Source: Candolleomyces eurysporus (lineage: Eukaryota; Basidiomycota; Agaricomycetes; Agaricales; Psathyrellaceae). From it: a DNA stretch of 64,000 nt. This document shows positions 37,248 to 48,300 of this stretch, piece after piece. The stretch is from the NCBI GenBank assembly GCA_027579435.1, contig JANBPK010000808.1:124001-188000 (forward strand). Direction: 5' to 3'. Position numbers and translations under genes: made by a program. Under the pieces are notes generated by a model. It searched no databases and had not been told where the DNA came from. It was given only the letters and a program-made list of their open reading frames with translations. Each line of letters opens with the position of its first letter. Position 1 is the stretch's first letter.

Positions 37248-38263
37248 ATGAGCAATTACCTCTACCCTCTCGCCTCGCTAGCTCAAATCCAAATGTCCCC
37301 ATCACGAGAAGATGGTATTCCGGAGGACTTGGAGCAGGATCTCCGGGCGTACGGATGCAAGCTGATCCACCAGGCAGGAATTCTGCTTCGACAGTTTGTC
37401 ATGCCCTTCTCTTGTTGGTCCCGATCTCATCTAGAATCTAGGAAGCAAGTTGCTATTGCTACCGCCCAGATTCTCTTCCAGAGGTTCTGGTATGTCACTT
37501 CGTTAAAGCAGTTCGGCGTAGCGGTCAGTCGCTAGCTTCCCTTCTATGGTCGTCCTACTTTATGCTCGCCTGAATTCCAAGGATATCGGCATGGGCGCCC
37601 TCTATCTTTCATCAAAGCTGGAAGAGTGTCCACTACGTATGAGGGACATTATCAACGTCTACGATTTGCTCTTGCAACGCGCAAACCATTCCGTTGGATC
37701 CAAAGCACACCAGGAGTTCCGTTACCACCCTATGTCATACTTCGGCGACACCTTCTACAGCATGAAAGAGGCTCTCGTTGTGGCGGAAATGCAGATCTTG
37801 AAACGACTTGGCTTCAACGTTCATGTCGTCTTACCTTATAACACCCTCATCAACTACCTTCAGCTTCTAGGCCTGGGCAGGAATCCGGAAGTCTGCACAA
37901 AAGCCTGGGGATACTTGAACGACGCGTAGGTGCCCTCTATTCCTGGTAAATCCAAGCTAACCATTTTCGTACGATAGTTTGCAAACACCTGTTTACGCTC
38001 TCTACCAAATACCCACCATTGTTTGCGCTGCAATCCTTTTGACCACAAGGCATCTTAACATTCGGTTACCTTCTACAGCCCCCAGTTGCTGGTGGGAACT
38101 CTTCGACACTCATTGGGATGACATTTGGAGCGTAGCTGGGCATATAATGCGACTATATCGCGATAGATCCTCTGAAGAGAGCCTGAAGGTTGTTGGAATG
38201 TTGACGAAGCAAGACGTTCGGAGGTGGCTCGAAGAACATGTCGCCGAGCGGGCGAGCAGGTGA
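37248..38263 (+). CDS. cyclin L-type cyclin
   Basis: Four exons. The product starts MSNYLYPLASLAQIQMSPSR and contains the cyclin L pattern: GIPEDLEQDLRAYGCKLIHQ, AGILLRQKQVAIATAQILFQ, RFWYVTSLKQFGVADIGMGA, LYLSSKLEECPLRMRDIINV, then a second cyclin fold with EMQILKRLGFNVHVVLPYNT and LPSTAPSCWWELFDTHWDDI. Cyclin L partners a CDK11-type kinase and couples transcription to splicing. The length, about 280 residues, is close to the two-fold core, so this form lacks the RS tail of animal cyclin L. It could instead be a cyclin K/C-like relative, but the spacing of LYLSSKLEECP and the RDIINV segment favours L. Confidence 0.87.
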
Positions 38264-38478
38264 ATTTCTTGGTGTAACCTACTCCCACCAGTGGGCCAGT
38301 AGAGGATCCCTGTATGTACAGATAGGCGTAATTATGAAGTTGCCAAAAAGATTTGAGTCTGGATCGGCTCCATTTTAGTCGTCTGTAGCACCGCACGTGG
38401 CAAATAGCAGCCAAACCGCCCGAAATTATCGTCTGCACCTAACGTATAACCCACTCATATCTCCTCCCACACACCCAA

Positions 38479-41175
38479 ATGCTTGATCATTGCTCAATAT
38501 CGCACAAAGGTGCTTTCAACCGATTCGTGTTCAATGACAGGTTCTAACCAGACGTTTAGGGGGGATCGTCCTCTGGTCCCGGTCATTCACTCCGGACGCG
38601 GCCCAGCTTGCATCCTCGTCGGCTTCACCTGTGAACTCGCTCATCCAGGAAGCACTTATCGAAGGCAAGACCGCCGAACAGAAGTATGAGAAGGACGGAT
38701 ATGCTGTGAAATGGACGTTCGTTAATGACTTGGAGCTCATATTTGTGGTACGTCTCCCAGAAATCGAGACTCCGGACGGCGGCGCTTGACCAAACGATGC
38801 CCCTCCTAGGTCGCATACCAACGCATTCTTCAACTCACCTACGTGGACGACCTTTTGGCTACTCTGAAGCGCCTCTTTGTCCAATACTTCGAACCCTTCC
38901 TTACTGCTTTCGTCGCTTCAATACATACTCTCAATTCGGCGAAGAATGTGGCCAGCCAAGCTACCTCATGGGACTTCGCGAAGGCTTTCGAAGGATGGGA
39001 CACGATTTTCGACAAAGTTCTGCGTGGAATAGAAGAAAAAGCTGCCAATGTACGTCCAAATCGAATTCCGTTTCTCGGTCGTCATTTTATAAGCTGCAAA
39101 ACAGGAGCGCAAGACTCGCTGGAAAGCCCCTGCCCGCCCTGCCATTGAGGAGCTGAGCACACCTCCCTCTGATGACCAGAGCACAGGTCCGTATTATCCT
39201 TATCTTTGAATTCCTCATTATCAACATTTTTACAGTTCCCTCTATCAACCCTGATACGTCGCACGACGAGCAGCAAATAGCTCGAAATGTCCAAGCTTTG
39301 AAGAACAGGCTTCGGGGCCGTGGTCGTCAGCGCGGCAGGATTGGGCGACTCGATCCTTCCAGTGGAAGGGATAGTCACCCAAACTCCGAGTGAGTGAAGA
39401 TTCACATTTACCACCGTACTCCTCGAGATTCTGATGTCGACGTTTTTTTCAGCTCTGAAGCTACCCCAAAAAAGAAGAATAAGACGAAAACGCAACGCAA
39501 ATGGGGGGNACGAAGCTCCCACAGAGTCTGAAATGGCGACACTGGATTTCAGCATAGACAAGCCCGAAGATACCAGCGGGCAGGTCAACCCTCAAGACTT
39601 GGAGTCCTTGGTCGACCAATCGTCCTTGGGTACACGCACCCAAGACGGGATGTACGAAGTCAAGGACTGGGAGTTCGGCTCAGACAAGGATACCGATAAC
39701 GCAATTGCTAACGCGTTAAAACCACTCGAGCAAAAGCCTGCCTCCACCTCACTCGGAACGATTGGTTCCCTCTTTGCACGCTTGACAGGCTCGAAGGTGC
39801 TGACAGAGGCCGACTTGAAGCCCGTGCTGGAGGGTATGAAACAGCATTTGATGAAGAAGAATGTAGCCATGGATATTGCTGAGAAAGTCTGCGAAGGCGT
39901 TGGCGAGACCTTGGTCGGACAGAAAGTCGGTGGTTTCCAAAGTACGTTTCGAGCCTTCCCCATCTTGACGACACAGAACTGAGATTAACCGCTATTATGA
40001 ATCCAGCCACGAGTGCTGCCGTTCGCCTCGCACTGTCGACTTCGCTGACACGAATCCTGACCCCGAAGACTTCGACGGACCTTCTCCTGTCTATCAAGAC
40101 AAAGCGGTCATCCGCACTCTCCTCGACCCAGCAGAGGATGCCCTACAGCATCACTTTTGTTGGTGTGAACGGAGTTGGCAAGAGCACCAATCTGTCGAAA
40201 GTGTGCTTTTGGCTGATCCAGAATGGCCTTCGCGTTCTCATCGCTGCTTGCGATACCTTCCGGTACGTGATCCTGCACTCACCCTCTGTTCCCATCAGCT
40301 TTTTTTAATCATCGTGGTGCTTCCGCAGGAGTGGCGCAGTTGAACAGCTGCGCGTCCATGTGCGCAATTTGAGCATGCTCGGAGTGAACGGCGCTACCGA
40401 TAGCAAAGGTCGCGTCGAGCTTTTCGAGAGAGGCTATGGGAAAGATGCAGCTGGGATTGCCAGAGAGGCGATTTCGTATGGTGTGTGTTTACCTTTCTTA
40501 TGGGATGATGGGTGTTCACTTCAAGTTAGCTCGGGACAATGAGTTTGATGTTGTGCTCATCGACACAGCCGGTCGCATGCAGGATAACGAGGTACGTTAG
40601 ATTTTGTGGGTAAAATTGGGCATCTCGGGGTAATCTCTATTATTTCTGTTTGTGTCTACAGCCCTTGATGCGCGCACTGGCTAAGGTACGAGATTCTGCC
40701 TCATCTTATGGGATTAAGTCACTCACTGACGTTGACGGATTGTTTGGGCAGCTCGTGGCAGTCAATAACCCTGACAAGATTATATTCGTCGGTGAAGCCT
40801 TGGTCGGCAATGAAGCCGTTGACCAGTTGACGAAATTCGACCGTGCTTTGCGCGACTTTTCATCAGCCTCTGGCGCTGGAAAGGGACGGGGCATCGACGG
40901 TATGCTTGTCACCAAGTGGGACACTGTGGACGACAAGGTACATCTCGTTCATAAATAGGTCTTCTCGGAACATGTCTGATCGATTTTACAGGTTGGCGCT
41001 GCACTGTCTATGACTTATGTCACAGGTCAGCCAATCATTTTCGTTGGTTGCGGTCAGGTATGTCGTCTGTTGTTTGTTGTCCCCTTTCCGCATCGCTAAT
41101 GCCGCGCCGCAGACCTACACGGACTTGCGTCAACTTCGGGTCGCAAATGTCGTTCAAGCTATTCTAAGCGACTAA
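38479..41175 (+). CDS. SRPR: signal recognition particle receptor alpha subunit
   Basis: The N-terminal SRX domain starts MLDHCSISHKGGIVLWSRSF and includes VNDLELIFV and LTYVDDLLATLKRLFVQYFE; it binds SRP receptor beta. A charged linker (RLRGRGRQRGRIGR; KKKNKTKTQRKWGDEAPTE) precedes the NG GTPase domain: GVNGVGKSTNLSKV (G1), ACDTFRSGAVEQLR, IDTAGRMQDNEPLMRALAK (G3), TKWDTVDDKVGAALSMTY (G4, usually TKFD) and GQPIIFVGCGQTYTDLRQL at the end. It docks translating ribosomes at the ER membrane. The N at 39509 must be dropped to join KWG to DEAPTE. A tiny first exon (codons 1-11) is spliced from a donor GTGCTT. In tandem with the cyclin gene upstream and convergent with the mucin-like gene. Confidence 0.94.
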
Positions 41176-41310
41176 GGGCAGGCTCTTACATAGCTCGACT
41201 CTTCCAGTATCTGTAGCGACTAATTTATTGTTATCCATACACACAGCAGCTAAGTACCCAGTACAACATCAAGAGGATCAGAAGGAACTAAAAAAAAGGG
41301 TATCGAAGCC

Positions 41311-42372
41311 TCATGGATACATTGCCCTGGGTGATTTCTCATGGGTAACAAAAGGGTACTGTCCTTGCGAATAAGACGGAAGGTTGGTCTGATCATCAGA
41401 ATATGGAGCAGCATTACTGCCCCTGGGTGTGGTTTGGAGAGTAGGGGAATTGGCGAAGCGCTGCATGAATTCAGCGGACGGTGCTACACGCGCTCGTCGG
41501 CGTCTACGACGGACGAGCAGGAGTGCGAGAGCCAGGAGGATCAGGAGGGCAAGGGCTCCAAGAACACCGCCTAAGATTGCGCCGAGGTTGCTCGTCTTTC
41601 TATTGGGATCACCGACGCCCCCGACGGTAAATGTTTCTCTCGAGGGCGAGGAATCTGTGTTGGTGATGCCAAAGGCTTGCAAGGGGTCTGTGGACCCGCT
41701 CCCTGCGCTGGCAGCTATCCCGGTAGGGAAAGGCACACCGTCCTGTCCTGTTGAATTCGGAGATGATTGCCCAAGTGAAGTCGGTCCCCTATTGATGTCG
41801 GATCCAGAACCTGACTGGCTATCTTTGGAACCTGCTCCAGAGTTGGGGTTCGACTCGGTTTGTGAGCTTCCAGGGTTGTTGGTTGCTGTTGGGAGAGAGT
41901 TGGTAGTGCCTGCTGCACCTCCGTTTGCACCTCCATTTGCGCCTCCGTTNGCGCCCCCNTTTGCGCCTCCGTTCGCGCCTCCATTTGCACCTCCGTTTGC
42001 GCCTCCATTAGGCTGAGAACCAGCGGTGGTCGCGGGCGGTGAATTCCCAACGCCTGCATTCGGAGAGGAATTGGTGCTTGGGGGGTTTGTATTGGACGCT
42101 TGGGGTGGAGGGGGATTGCCGGTATTATGACCACCGGCAGCGCTCGTGGTTGGAGAATTTGGGCGATTGGTGGTTGTTAGTGTCGGTGTTGGCCTTGGTA
42201 TTCCGGCCTGGTTCGCTGTACGCTTCGGCCAGTACAGTATACACTCCCAGTGGTTTGTTATAGCCTCTGAAAATAAATGAGATCATGGTGGTTAAGTGGG
42301 GGCATTCGACGTACGTCCATAGCCTTTGCATATATTTTCAAACCAATTTAGGTCTTTCGGATTCCAAGCCAT
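41311..42372 (-). CDS. mucin-like single-pass membrane protein with Gly-Ala-Asn-Gly repeats
   Basis: Two visible exons. Exon 1 begins MAWNPKDLNWFENICKGYGQ and joins to AITNHWECILYWPK. A long Thr/Ser/Asn/Pro-rich region follows, including eight GANG units (the 12-bp minisatellite), then SLGQSSPNSTGQDGVPFPTG and FTVGGVGDPNRKTSNLGAIL. A transmembrane helix (GGVLGALALLILLALALLLV) is followed at once by RRRRRRAR, and the cytoplasmic tail of about 50 residues ends SPRAMYP. The layout (Ser/Thr-rich outside, one TM, basic stop-transfer) is that of fungal Mid2/Skg6-type cell-wall or polarity sensors. No signal peptide is visible at the proposed start, so an upstream exon may be missing or the start wrong. 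Confidence 0.75.
41915..42010. repeat. 12-bp coding minisatellite, 8 units
   Basis: Eight tandem copies of gcRcctccRttt (plus strand), coding (Gly-Ala-Asn-Gly)n on the minus strand in the mucin-like gene. Two Ns (41950, 41959) lie in units 3 and 4. Units 1, 2, 6 and 7 differ from each other only by A/G changes, which points to recent slippage. Confidence 0.93.
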
Positions 42373-42664
42373 TGGCGCCTCAGGAAATGAAGACAAATGG
42401 TTGCAAAAGTCTAGCAGAGGCTAAACGCCATAAAATATGGGAATAAATTAGGGAGGAAAAGAGTGAAACGGTCAAGAGAGAGACCTGCGAGTCAAAGAGC
42501 GGATGAAGTGGGAGAAAGCGAAAGGACGGGGTATTGTATGCGAAGGGCGCCCATAGGGTGGTATAACTGCCTTGACTTGTGTGTTACCATCAGCGTTCCT
42601 CATCAGCGCATCACTTTTGATGACAAACGACGATGACGATCATATTTAGTGGAGCCGGAAACAG

Positions 42665-43749
42665 ATGCTGGGAACATTAGTGATGCTTGGTCGTCTTCGT
42701 CACTTCTCTACCACTGCCCATCGAGCCATGAAGATTGTACCAGTTCCCGTTCGCGAGGACAACTATGCCTATCTTCTGATTGACGAACCCTCCAAGAAGG
42801 CTGCAGCAGTTGATATCTATGATGTCGACAAGGTAGTTAGCAAGGCTAACGAGTTGGGAGTCAATATCACCGCTGCTTTTACCACCCATCGCCACAATGA
42901 TCACAGCGGTGGGAACAAGGTGGGTCTTTAAATTGAGGGACTGTTGTTGGAGGGAAGGCTCACCTACAGCGCCATGTTTGCTGCAGACATTTGTACGTTG
43001 TCCACACTAAGATCGGCCAATTACCTCGATTTACAAATGCTTTCCAGGCGTCCCAGTTTCCAGACGCACCAATCTATGGTGGGAGCGATCAAATCCCCGC
43101 CTTGACGCAACTAGTCAAAGATAAGGATGAATTTACCTTTGGGGACAACATTCGTGTCAAGTTCGTCAATGGTATCCACCAAGGAACCAAGGAGAAGTCG
43201 ACTGACCGAACTGCGTTACAGATGCCTTGCCACACCCTGCCATACCCGAGAGTCCATCTGTTACCATGTAACTGATGAGGTGAATAAGGACCACCCTGGG
43301 GCCGTCTTCACTGGCGATACGCTCTTCATCGCTGGCTGTGGTCGATTCTTCGATGGCACAGGCGAGCAAATGATTGCTGCTCTCAGCTATCTCGGAACGT
43401 TGCCGGATGACACAATCGTGTATAACGGTCACGAATACACAGCTTCCAGTGCTGCGTTCGGAAAGCACGTTGACCCTGACAATCCAGCAATTGCACGATT
43501 GGAGGGAATTGTCGAGAAGAACAGCCAGACAACTGGGCTGACGACAATTGGGGATGAGAAGCAATGGAACGTGTTCATGCGTCTTGACACGGAACCTGTG
43601 AGGTAAGTATAGAACCCAAACACATTTTTGAAACGTTGCAATAATGTGCTCGGCATGCCTTCAGGAAAGCCACAGATTCAACCAGCGAAACGCCACAAAG
43701 CCAAGTCATGGATGCTCTGAGGGAAAAGAAGAATGCTTTCAAGGGGTGA
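42665..43749 (+). CDS. GLO2: glyoxalase II (hydroxyacylglutathione hydrolase)
   Basis: Hydrolyses S-D-lactoylglutathione to lactate and glutathione in methylglyoxal detoxification. The metallo-beta-lactamase core is complete: TTHRHNDHSGGNK (HxHxDH), CLATPCHTRESICYHVTD, FTGDTLFIAGCGRFFDG and YNGHEYTASSAAFG, and the C-terminal helix domain ends EKKNAFKG. The first 21 residues (MLGTLVMLGRLRHFSTTAHR) look like a mitochondrial targeting sequence, and a second Met in MKIVPVPVREDNYAYLL (42728) would give a cytosolic form, as in dual-targeted glyoxalases. An exon of only 6 nt (42987-42992, Thr-Phe) joins GGNK to ASQFPDAPIYGG. Divergent to the mucin-like gene. Confidence 0.94.
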
Positions 43750-43929
43750 ATTCGGTTCTTGGGATTCGTGCGAATGTTCTAAAGGAATGCGTAGATCTAG
43801 CCTCTGAAAAGATCAGCACAGGGAATAACATAACATTAGGACATGAAGTCGTATTACAACCAGCTGTGAATAACCGGGGCATTGTCTTTGGAACTTGGAA
43901 GTGGCAGAGGTTTACGATATATGTAAACT

Positions 43930-44758
43930 TTACCCCAGACCGACGGCTTTGGTAACCGCAGCTCTGGCGTAAGGAATATACGACAGCGTATACCAGATGT
44001 AGGCCAGGTATTCGATGAACACGAAGACTGTATGACCGTCAGCGCCGGGGGGNTGCTGAGGTATAATCTGAAAACTCACCGAGGCAAATAACCTAAACAA
44101 AGGTGGTCAGGATGGGTCGATCTGTGAAACGACTGGGGACGTACATCACTCTTGATAACGAACGCAGACACGAAGATCATGCCTATTGAAGCCAGGAAGA
44201 CTATGGCCGCGACGACTCGCACAGGTTTGAACATCTGGTAAAGAGTAAATGTTTGAACAATTCCTTGGGTTTCTTCACCCAGCTCACCAATTTAATTTGC
44301 TTCAAGAACTGCAGGCCTCCGAGTTAGTATGGTCATTCAGAGCACAGGAACGCAGTGCAAATACGCACCCCGATGAGGAAACCCGTTCCAACAAGGGAGA
44401 TCACAGTTCCGATACCGAAGAGAACTGTATGGTTCAATACGCTTCTCAGCAGACTCCTCGATTGGCAGAACAGTGAACAACTGACCTGCAAAGAGCCCAA
44501 TTGAGCCGAAGAAAAGGACGATAGCACCCAGCAAGCTCAAAACAAATCCGATAATCAAGCTAAGAGAGAGGGAGGTCGGGAGAGTTCAATCATCGCGGGG
44601 AACACTCGGGTTGCAAAACTCGCGTACCAGCCAATGAATCCGTACAACCGCGTCGTCCTCGACAGCCCTAGGAATTTGAACGCGGAATCTCCTTCAAAGA
44701 ATTGCGTTTCTGGTATTGTGCCCGCAGCACTCTCCAGATTGAACCAGCCTCCTGCCAT
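43930..44758 (-). CDS. SFT2: vesicle transport protein Sft2
   Basis: Four exons or more on the minus strand. The product starts MAGGWFNLESAAGTIPETQF, then FKFLGLSRTTRLYGFIG, then membrane segments LIIGFVLSLLGAIVLFFGSI, TVLYGIGTVISLVGTGFLIG, KLMFKPVRVVAAIVFLASIG and LCLVFVIFEYLAYIWYTLSY, ending IPYARAAVTKAVGLG. This four-TM plan with the 'YSLSYIPYAR' type ending is that of Sft2/Got1-like proteins, which help fusion of endosome-derived vesicles with the Golgi. Convergent with glyoxalase II, about 180 bp apart. Confidence 0.9.
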
Positions 44759-45355
44759 CGTACTTTTCTGTTGACGTGTGAGACCGAGGTATTAAGAGTT
44801 TGAAGAATTGTCTTGAAAGTGTCGCTCGAACTGTCCCTGCAGCGAACGCAACGTCGTTGACGTATGGTATTAGTGCCAACGAGGGGTAGAAAAATCGTAG
44901 TAGTCGTCAGAGGCAAAGAGTTACCAAGTGCTTGGCAGTGCGACGTTATTCGATGACCCACGGCGAACAACGTGATCAAACAAGCAAACGCAGCAACTGC
45001 GGTCAACTGCGCGTGTACAAGAAACAAAAATGTATTTTCGATGGGGCTACACTTCTAGAATATTTTACGAGTCTGTATAGAACAATACGGCTTTCGACGT
45101 TCAACATCGAAAGCAAAAGGAGCCACAGTATCGAAACAGTGTAGACGTAACAGTAGTGAGACGAGCGGTCAGAGCATATGTACAAGAGTCATGTAATGTA
45201 GGAAGAAGGCAAGGTCGTCATGTCATCGAGGCGTCAAGAACAAATTACCAAGGGCGTTAGCAAAGTTGAGCACAAAAATTCGTAAAGAGTCATAAGCTGC
45301 ATAGATTTTGAGAAAGAGAGAAGGCATAGCATGGTATCACAAATACGACCGGCGT
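44759..45355. other. intergenic region between EDC4 and SFT2
   Basis: About 600 bp with no gene I can support. A minus-strand frame (start near 45027, MFLVHAQLTAVAAFACLITL) has a hydrophobic start followed by a GTAACT donor, but no second exon can be identified. It overlaps the SFT2 5' region. Confidence 0.4.
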
Positions 45356-48300
45356 TTACATAGGCAAAACCTTCCTTCTAAGGTTTTCCTGAATGTCCGA
45401 CAGGGTTCGTGCGGTTTCAATCATGGGAGGTGTACCCGGGAGAATCGTCAAACGCTGCTTCGTGGTGTTGAGAAGATGCTGGACGTTAGGGATGACACGC
45501 GGGATGAAATCAGCAATAAGTTTGTCCTTTTGAGAACGGTCGTTAGACTAAAGCTACGCAGAATATTCAGACATGAACGTACATCAGGACGGAGCACTGC
45601 GACTGAGCGTTGCAACCACCAGAGCGAGCTCTTGAAAGACTCGTCGTTAGGAGGAGTTTCGCCAACGATCGCTGAAAGCTGTATTGTATGTATCGTCAGA
45701 CAATCACTTCATCACTTGATAGAGCAAGATTACATACTCGATGAACAAGGGTCAGAATAACAGCTTGAGAGACCAGGGACGGTCCATTGAGCGGCATGAT
45801 AACATCGGGGTTGGAATGGGCCAGCAGATCACGAAGTTTGCTGGGCTCTTGGGTATGAAGAACGCCAAGGTATATTTCGTCCCATTGGTCCGCCTTGATT
45901 GGGGGAGTGCGTTCGGGCTGGGGAGGAGGCTGTGGAATAGTTGCAGGATGGGAAGCTTGGGGAGCTGCGATACCACCAAACCAGGGTTGATGCATTGGTC
46001 CAGACCCTGGCTGCTGTTGCGGCTGCTGCTGCGGAGCTTGCTGATAGGGCCCATGGTTGGGACCGTAGGTAGGAGGACCCGGAGCAGGCGCCTGCATGGG
46101 TTGTTGCCGGAGGTGGCCTCCAGCCAGGTTGTTCGCGGGCGAGCCTTGAGATGGCTGTACTGGTTGTTGAAGGTGGTGGTGAGAGGAAGGCGGCGCTTGA
46201 GCATTTACACTCAAAAACTTGACTTGCTCGGCCAACGAACGGACCGTGAGCTCGAGGTCGCGGATCGAAGCCTAACGACATGGGATGAGTACAGCGTAAA
46301 TATGTGAGTGTGAATAGAGCGGCTCACCTCATGGCTACGAAGGGCCTCGTTTTGCCAGGCAATCAGCTCGCCTTTGAGACTGTGAATCTCATTTCTCATC
46401 TCTCGCAAAACCTCTTGGTGGAGTGTCGCAGACTGTTGCGAATACACAGGAAGGAAATGCTTCGTCACCGTGTCCTTGACCTGCCGCTCGATAAGAGGGT
46501 TGATGTTGGTGGACAATACATGGGCGAAGTGGCTCGAGATATCGGGGCGAGTGATAATCTTCTCAACCTCGATGGGAAGGCTCTAAGGACGATCAGCGAC
46601 CTGAGGTAAACAGACTATGTGAGACAACATACCTGGCTGATGGTGTCGACCAAGCCTCGTCCAACTTGGTCGTTCAGGGCGCTCCTAACCTCGTTCTTTG
46701 TGATGCTCTCCAAGGATGGCAGGACAGAGTTCTGGACTTCGCTCTTAACCGCCAGCTCGACGACTCGAGTAGTATTCCTTGTCAACTCGTTCGAGATCAA
46801 CTTCAAGATCTTCTCCTGGCGCGCGAAGTCTTCAGCTTGCTCGTGAACCCGAGCGTCTTCCAGTCGTTGATCTAAGGATAGAGTAGTCAGTGTGCGGCAC
46901 CGAGGGCGCACAAGAGTATTGGGAACTTACGTTGTTTGTCCATCTCCTTGGAAATCAAGCGACCTATGCGATTGTGGAGGTTGTCTTCCGTCTTCTTGAT
47001 CTCTCTAGCCAATGTTTGCCCAAGAGCCGCCTCGCTGATACCAGCAGAGTCAGCCGCCTGTTTCACACCCTTCTCCTTGCCACCACTATTGCTGGTGTTC
47101 CCGTTTTCTTTACCACCATCGTCCCTCTCCTTCCAATTGACATTCTTGTTCTTGTTGCCTTTACCTTTACCCTCGGTCTGGCGAACCTCCTCTGATCTAT
47201 TGTTGTAGTCGTTCTCAACTTCATCGGAGGGTGGAGTACGACCAGGGTGAGGTGGTAAAAAGTTCCCAGGAACAGCGGGCGCAATGTTAATCGCAGCCTG
47301 AGGCAAGGGGCCTGAAGGAGGGATAGGGAGTGGGCCACGAGAAGGCTTGCTGGCCGGAAGTGGCTCTGGGGAAGGGGCCTTTTGCAACACCTGAGGAGGC
47401 AGTTCGACGGCAGGGAATTTGGCGTGTGCACTCATGAAAGCGGTGTCGAACCAGTCCTTTCGGATGAGGACTTGGTCAACGCCACTCGAGTGGACTGAGA
47501 ACGCTACCAAAGCCAATTCACCGGGCGGCAATTTGGCAGCAATACATGCTGCATGGGCTTCATCACCATGAGGATCAGAATCGGCCGTCAGAATGACGAA
47601 ATGGATGGTAGGTTTGGGTCCTGCGAACTCGACCAATTGCTCGAACTGGCCTCGAACGTGTTCTTCGCCTCCGATATAGGACGACTCGATGTTGATCTTG
47701 CAAGCTATCATGCTGTCCCGACGGCTGTTGGCAATCCACAAGGTCTGAATTCTTCCGTCGTAGTTGGCGTGACCAAACATTTCGGGATCTTCGTGTACAT
47801 TGCCATTGACGAACTTGATTGTTGACAGCACGCTCTTGTTGGAGTGAGCGAGGAGCTGGAAGACGGTGCCGTTCTTCCTTCCGATGACGATGCCACCATC
47901 GACAAAGGTAACTGAAGAGGGAACATCTTCTCCCCGGACCTTGTGGGTAACATATGGAATGGTGTCTTGCAAGTTCCAAAGGGTCAGAGTAGAGTCTTCG
48001 GTGATAGCGGCGAGGGAGTAGTGAAGAGCGTCAAAGTCAAAGGCGCAGATCATCTTGAAAGATATTAAGTATGGCGAACAAAAACCGATCGTGAAGAACT
48101 TACGGAAGGCACGGTGTAGACGTGGCTAATATGGTGCAGCTCAGAAATATTGATAGGTTGATGAAGAGCAGCGACATTTGCGAGATCGATGACATAGATC
48201 TTGCTATCTGAGGCGATGGCAAGGGTGTCCGGCTCCTTGGGATGCCACTTGACTGCGCGCAGCGCGTCATTTGGATTGTTGGTAGGGTGAATGCAAAGCA

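Noticed and set aside
41429..42016. 195-codon plus-strand frame rich in FAPP repeats
   Set aside because: It is the reverse reading of the minisatellite and mucin-like exon, whose TM domain and tail are on the minus strand.
44668..45027. Minus-strand frame with a signal-like start (MFLVHAQLTAVAAFACLI)
   Set aside because: It overlaps the SFT2 start and its first hydrophobic stretch is followed by an uninterpretable region.
45308..46307. Plus-strand frames of 150 and 188 codons opposite EDC4
   Set aside because: Antisense shadows of the conserved EDC4 C-terminal exons.
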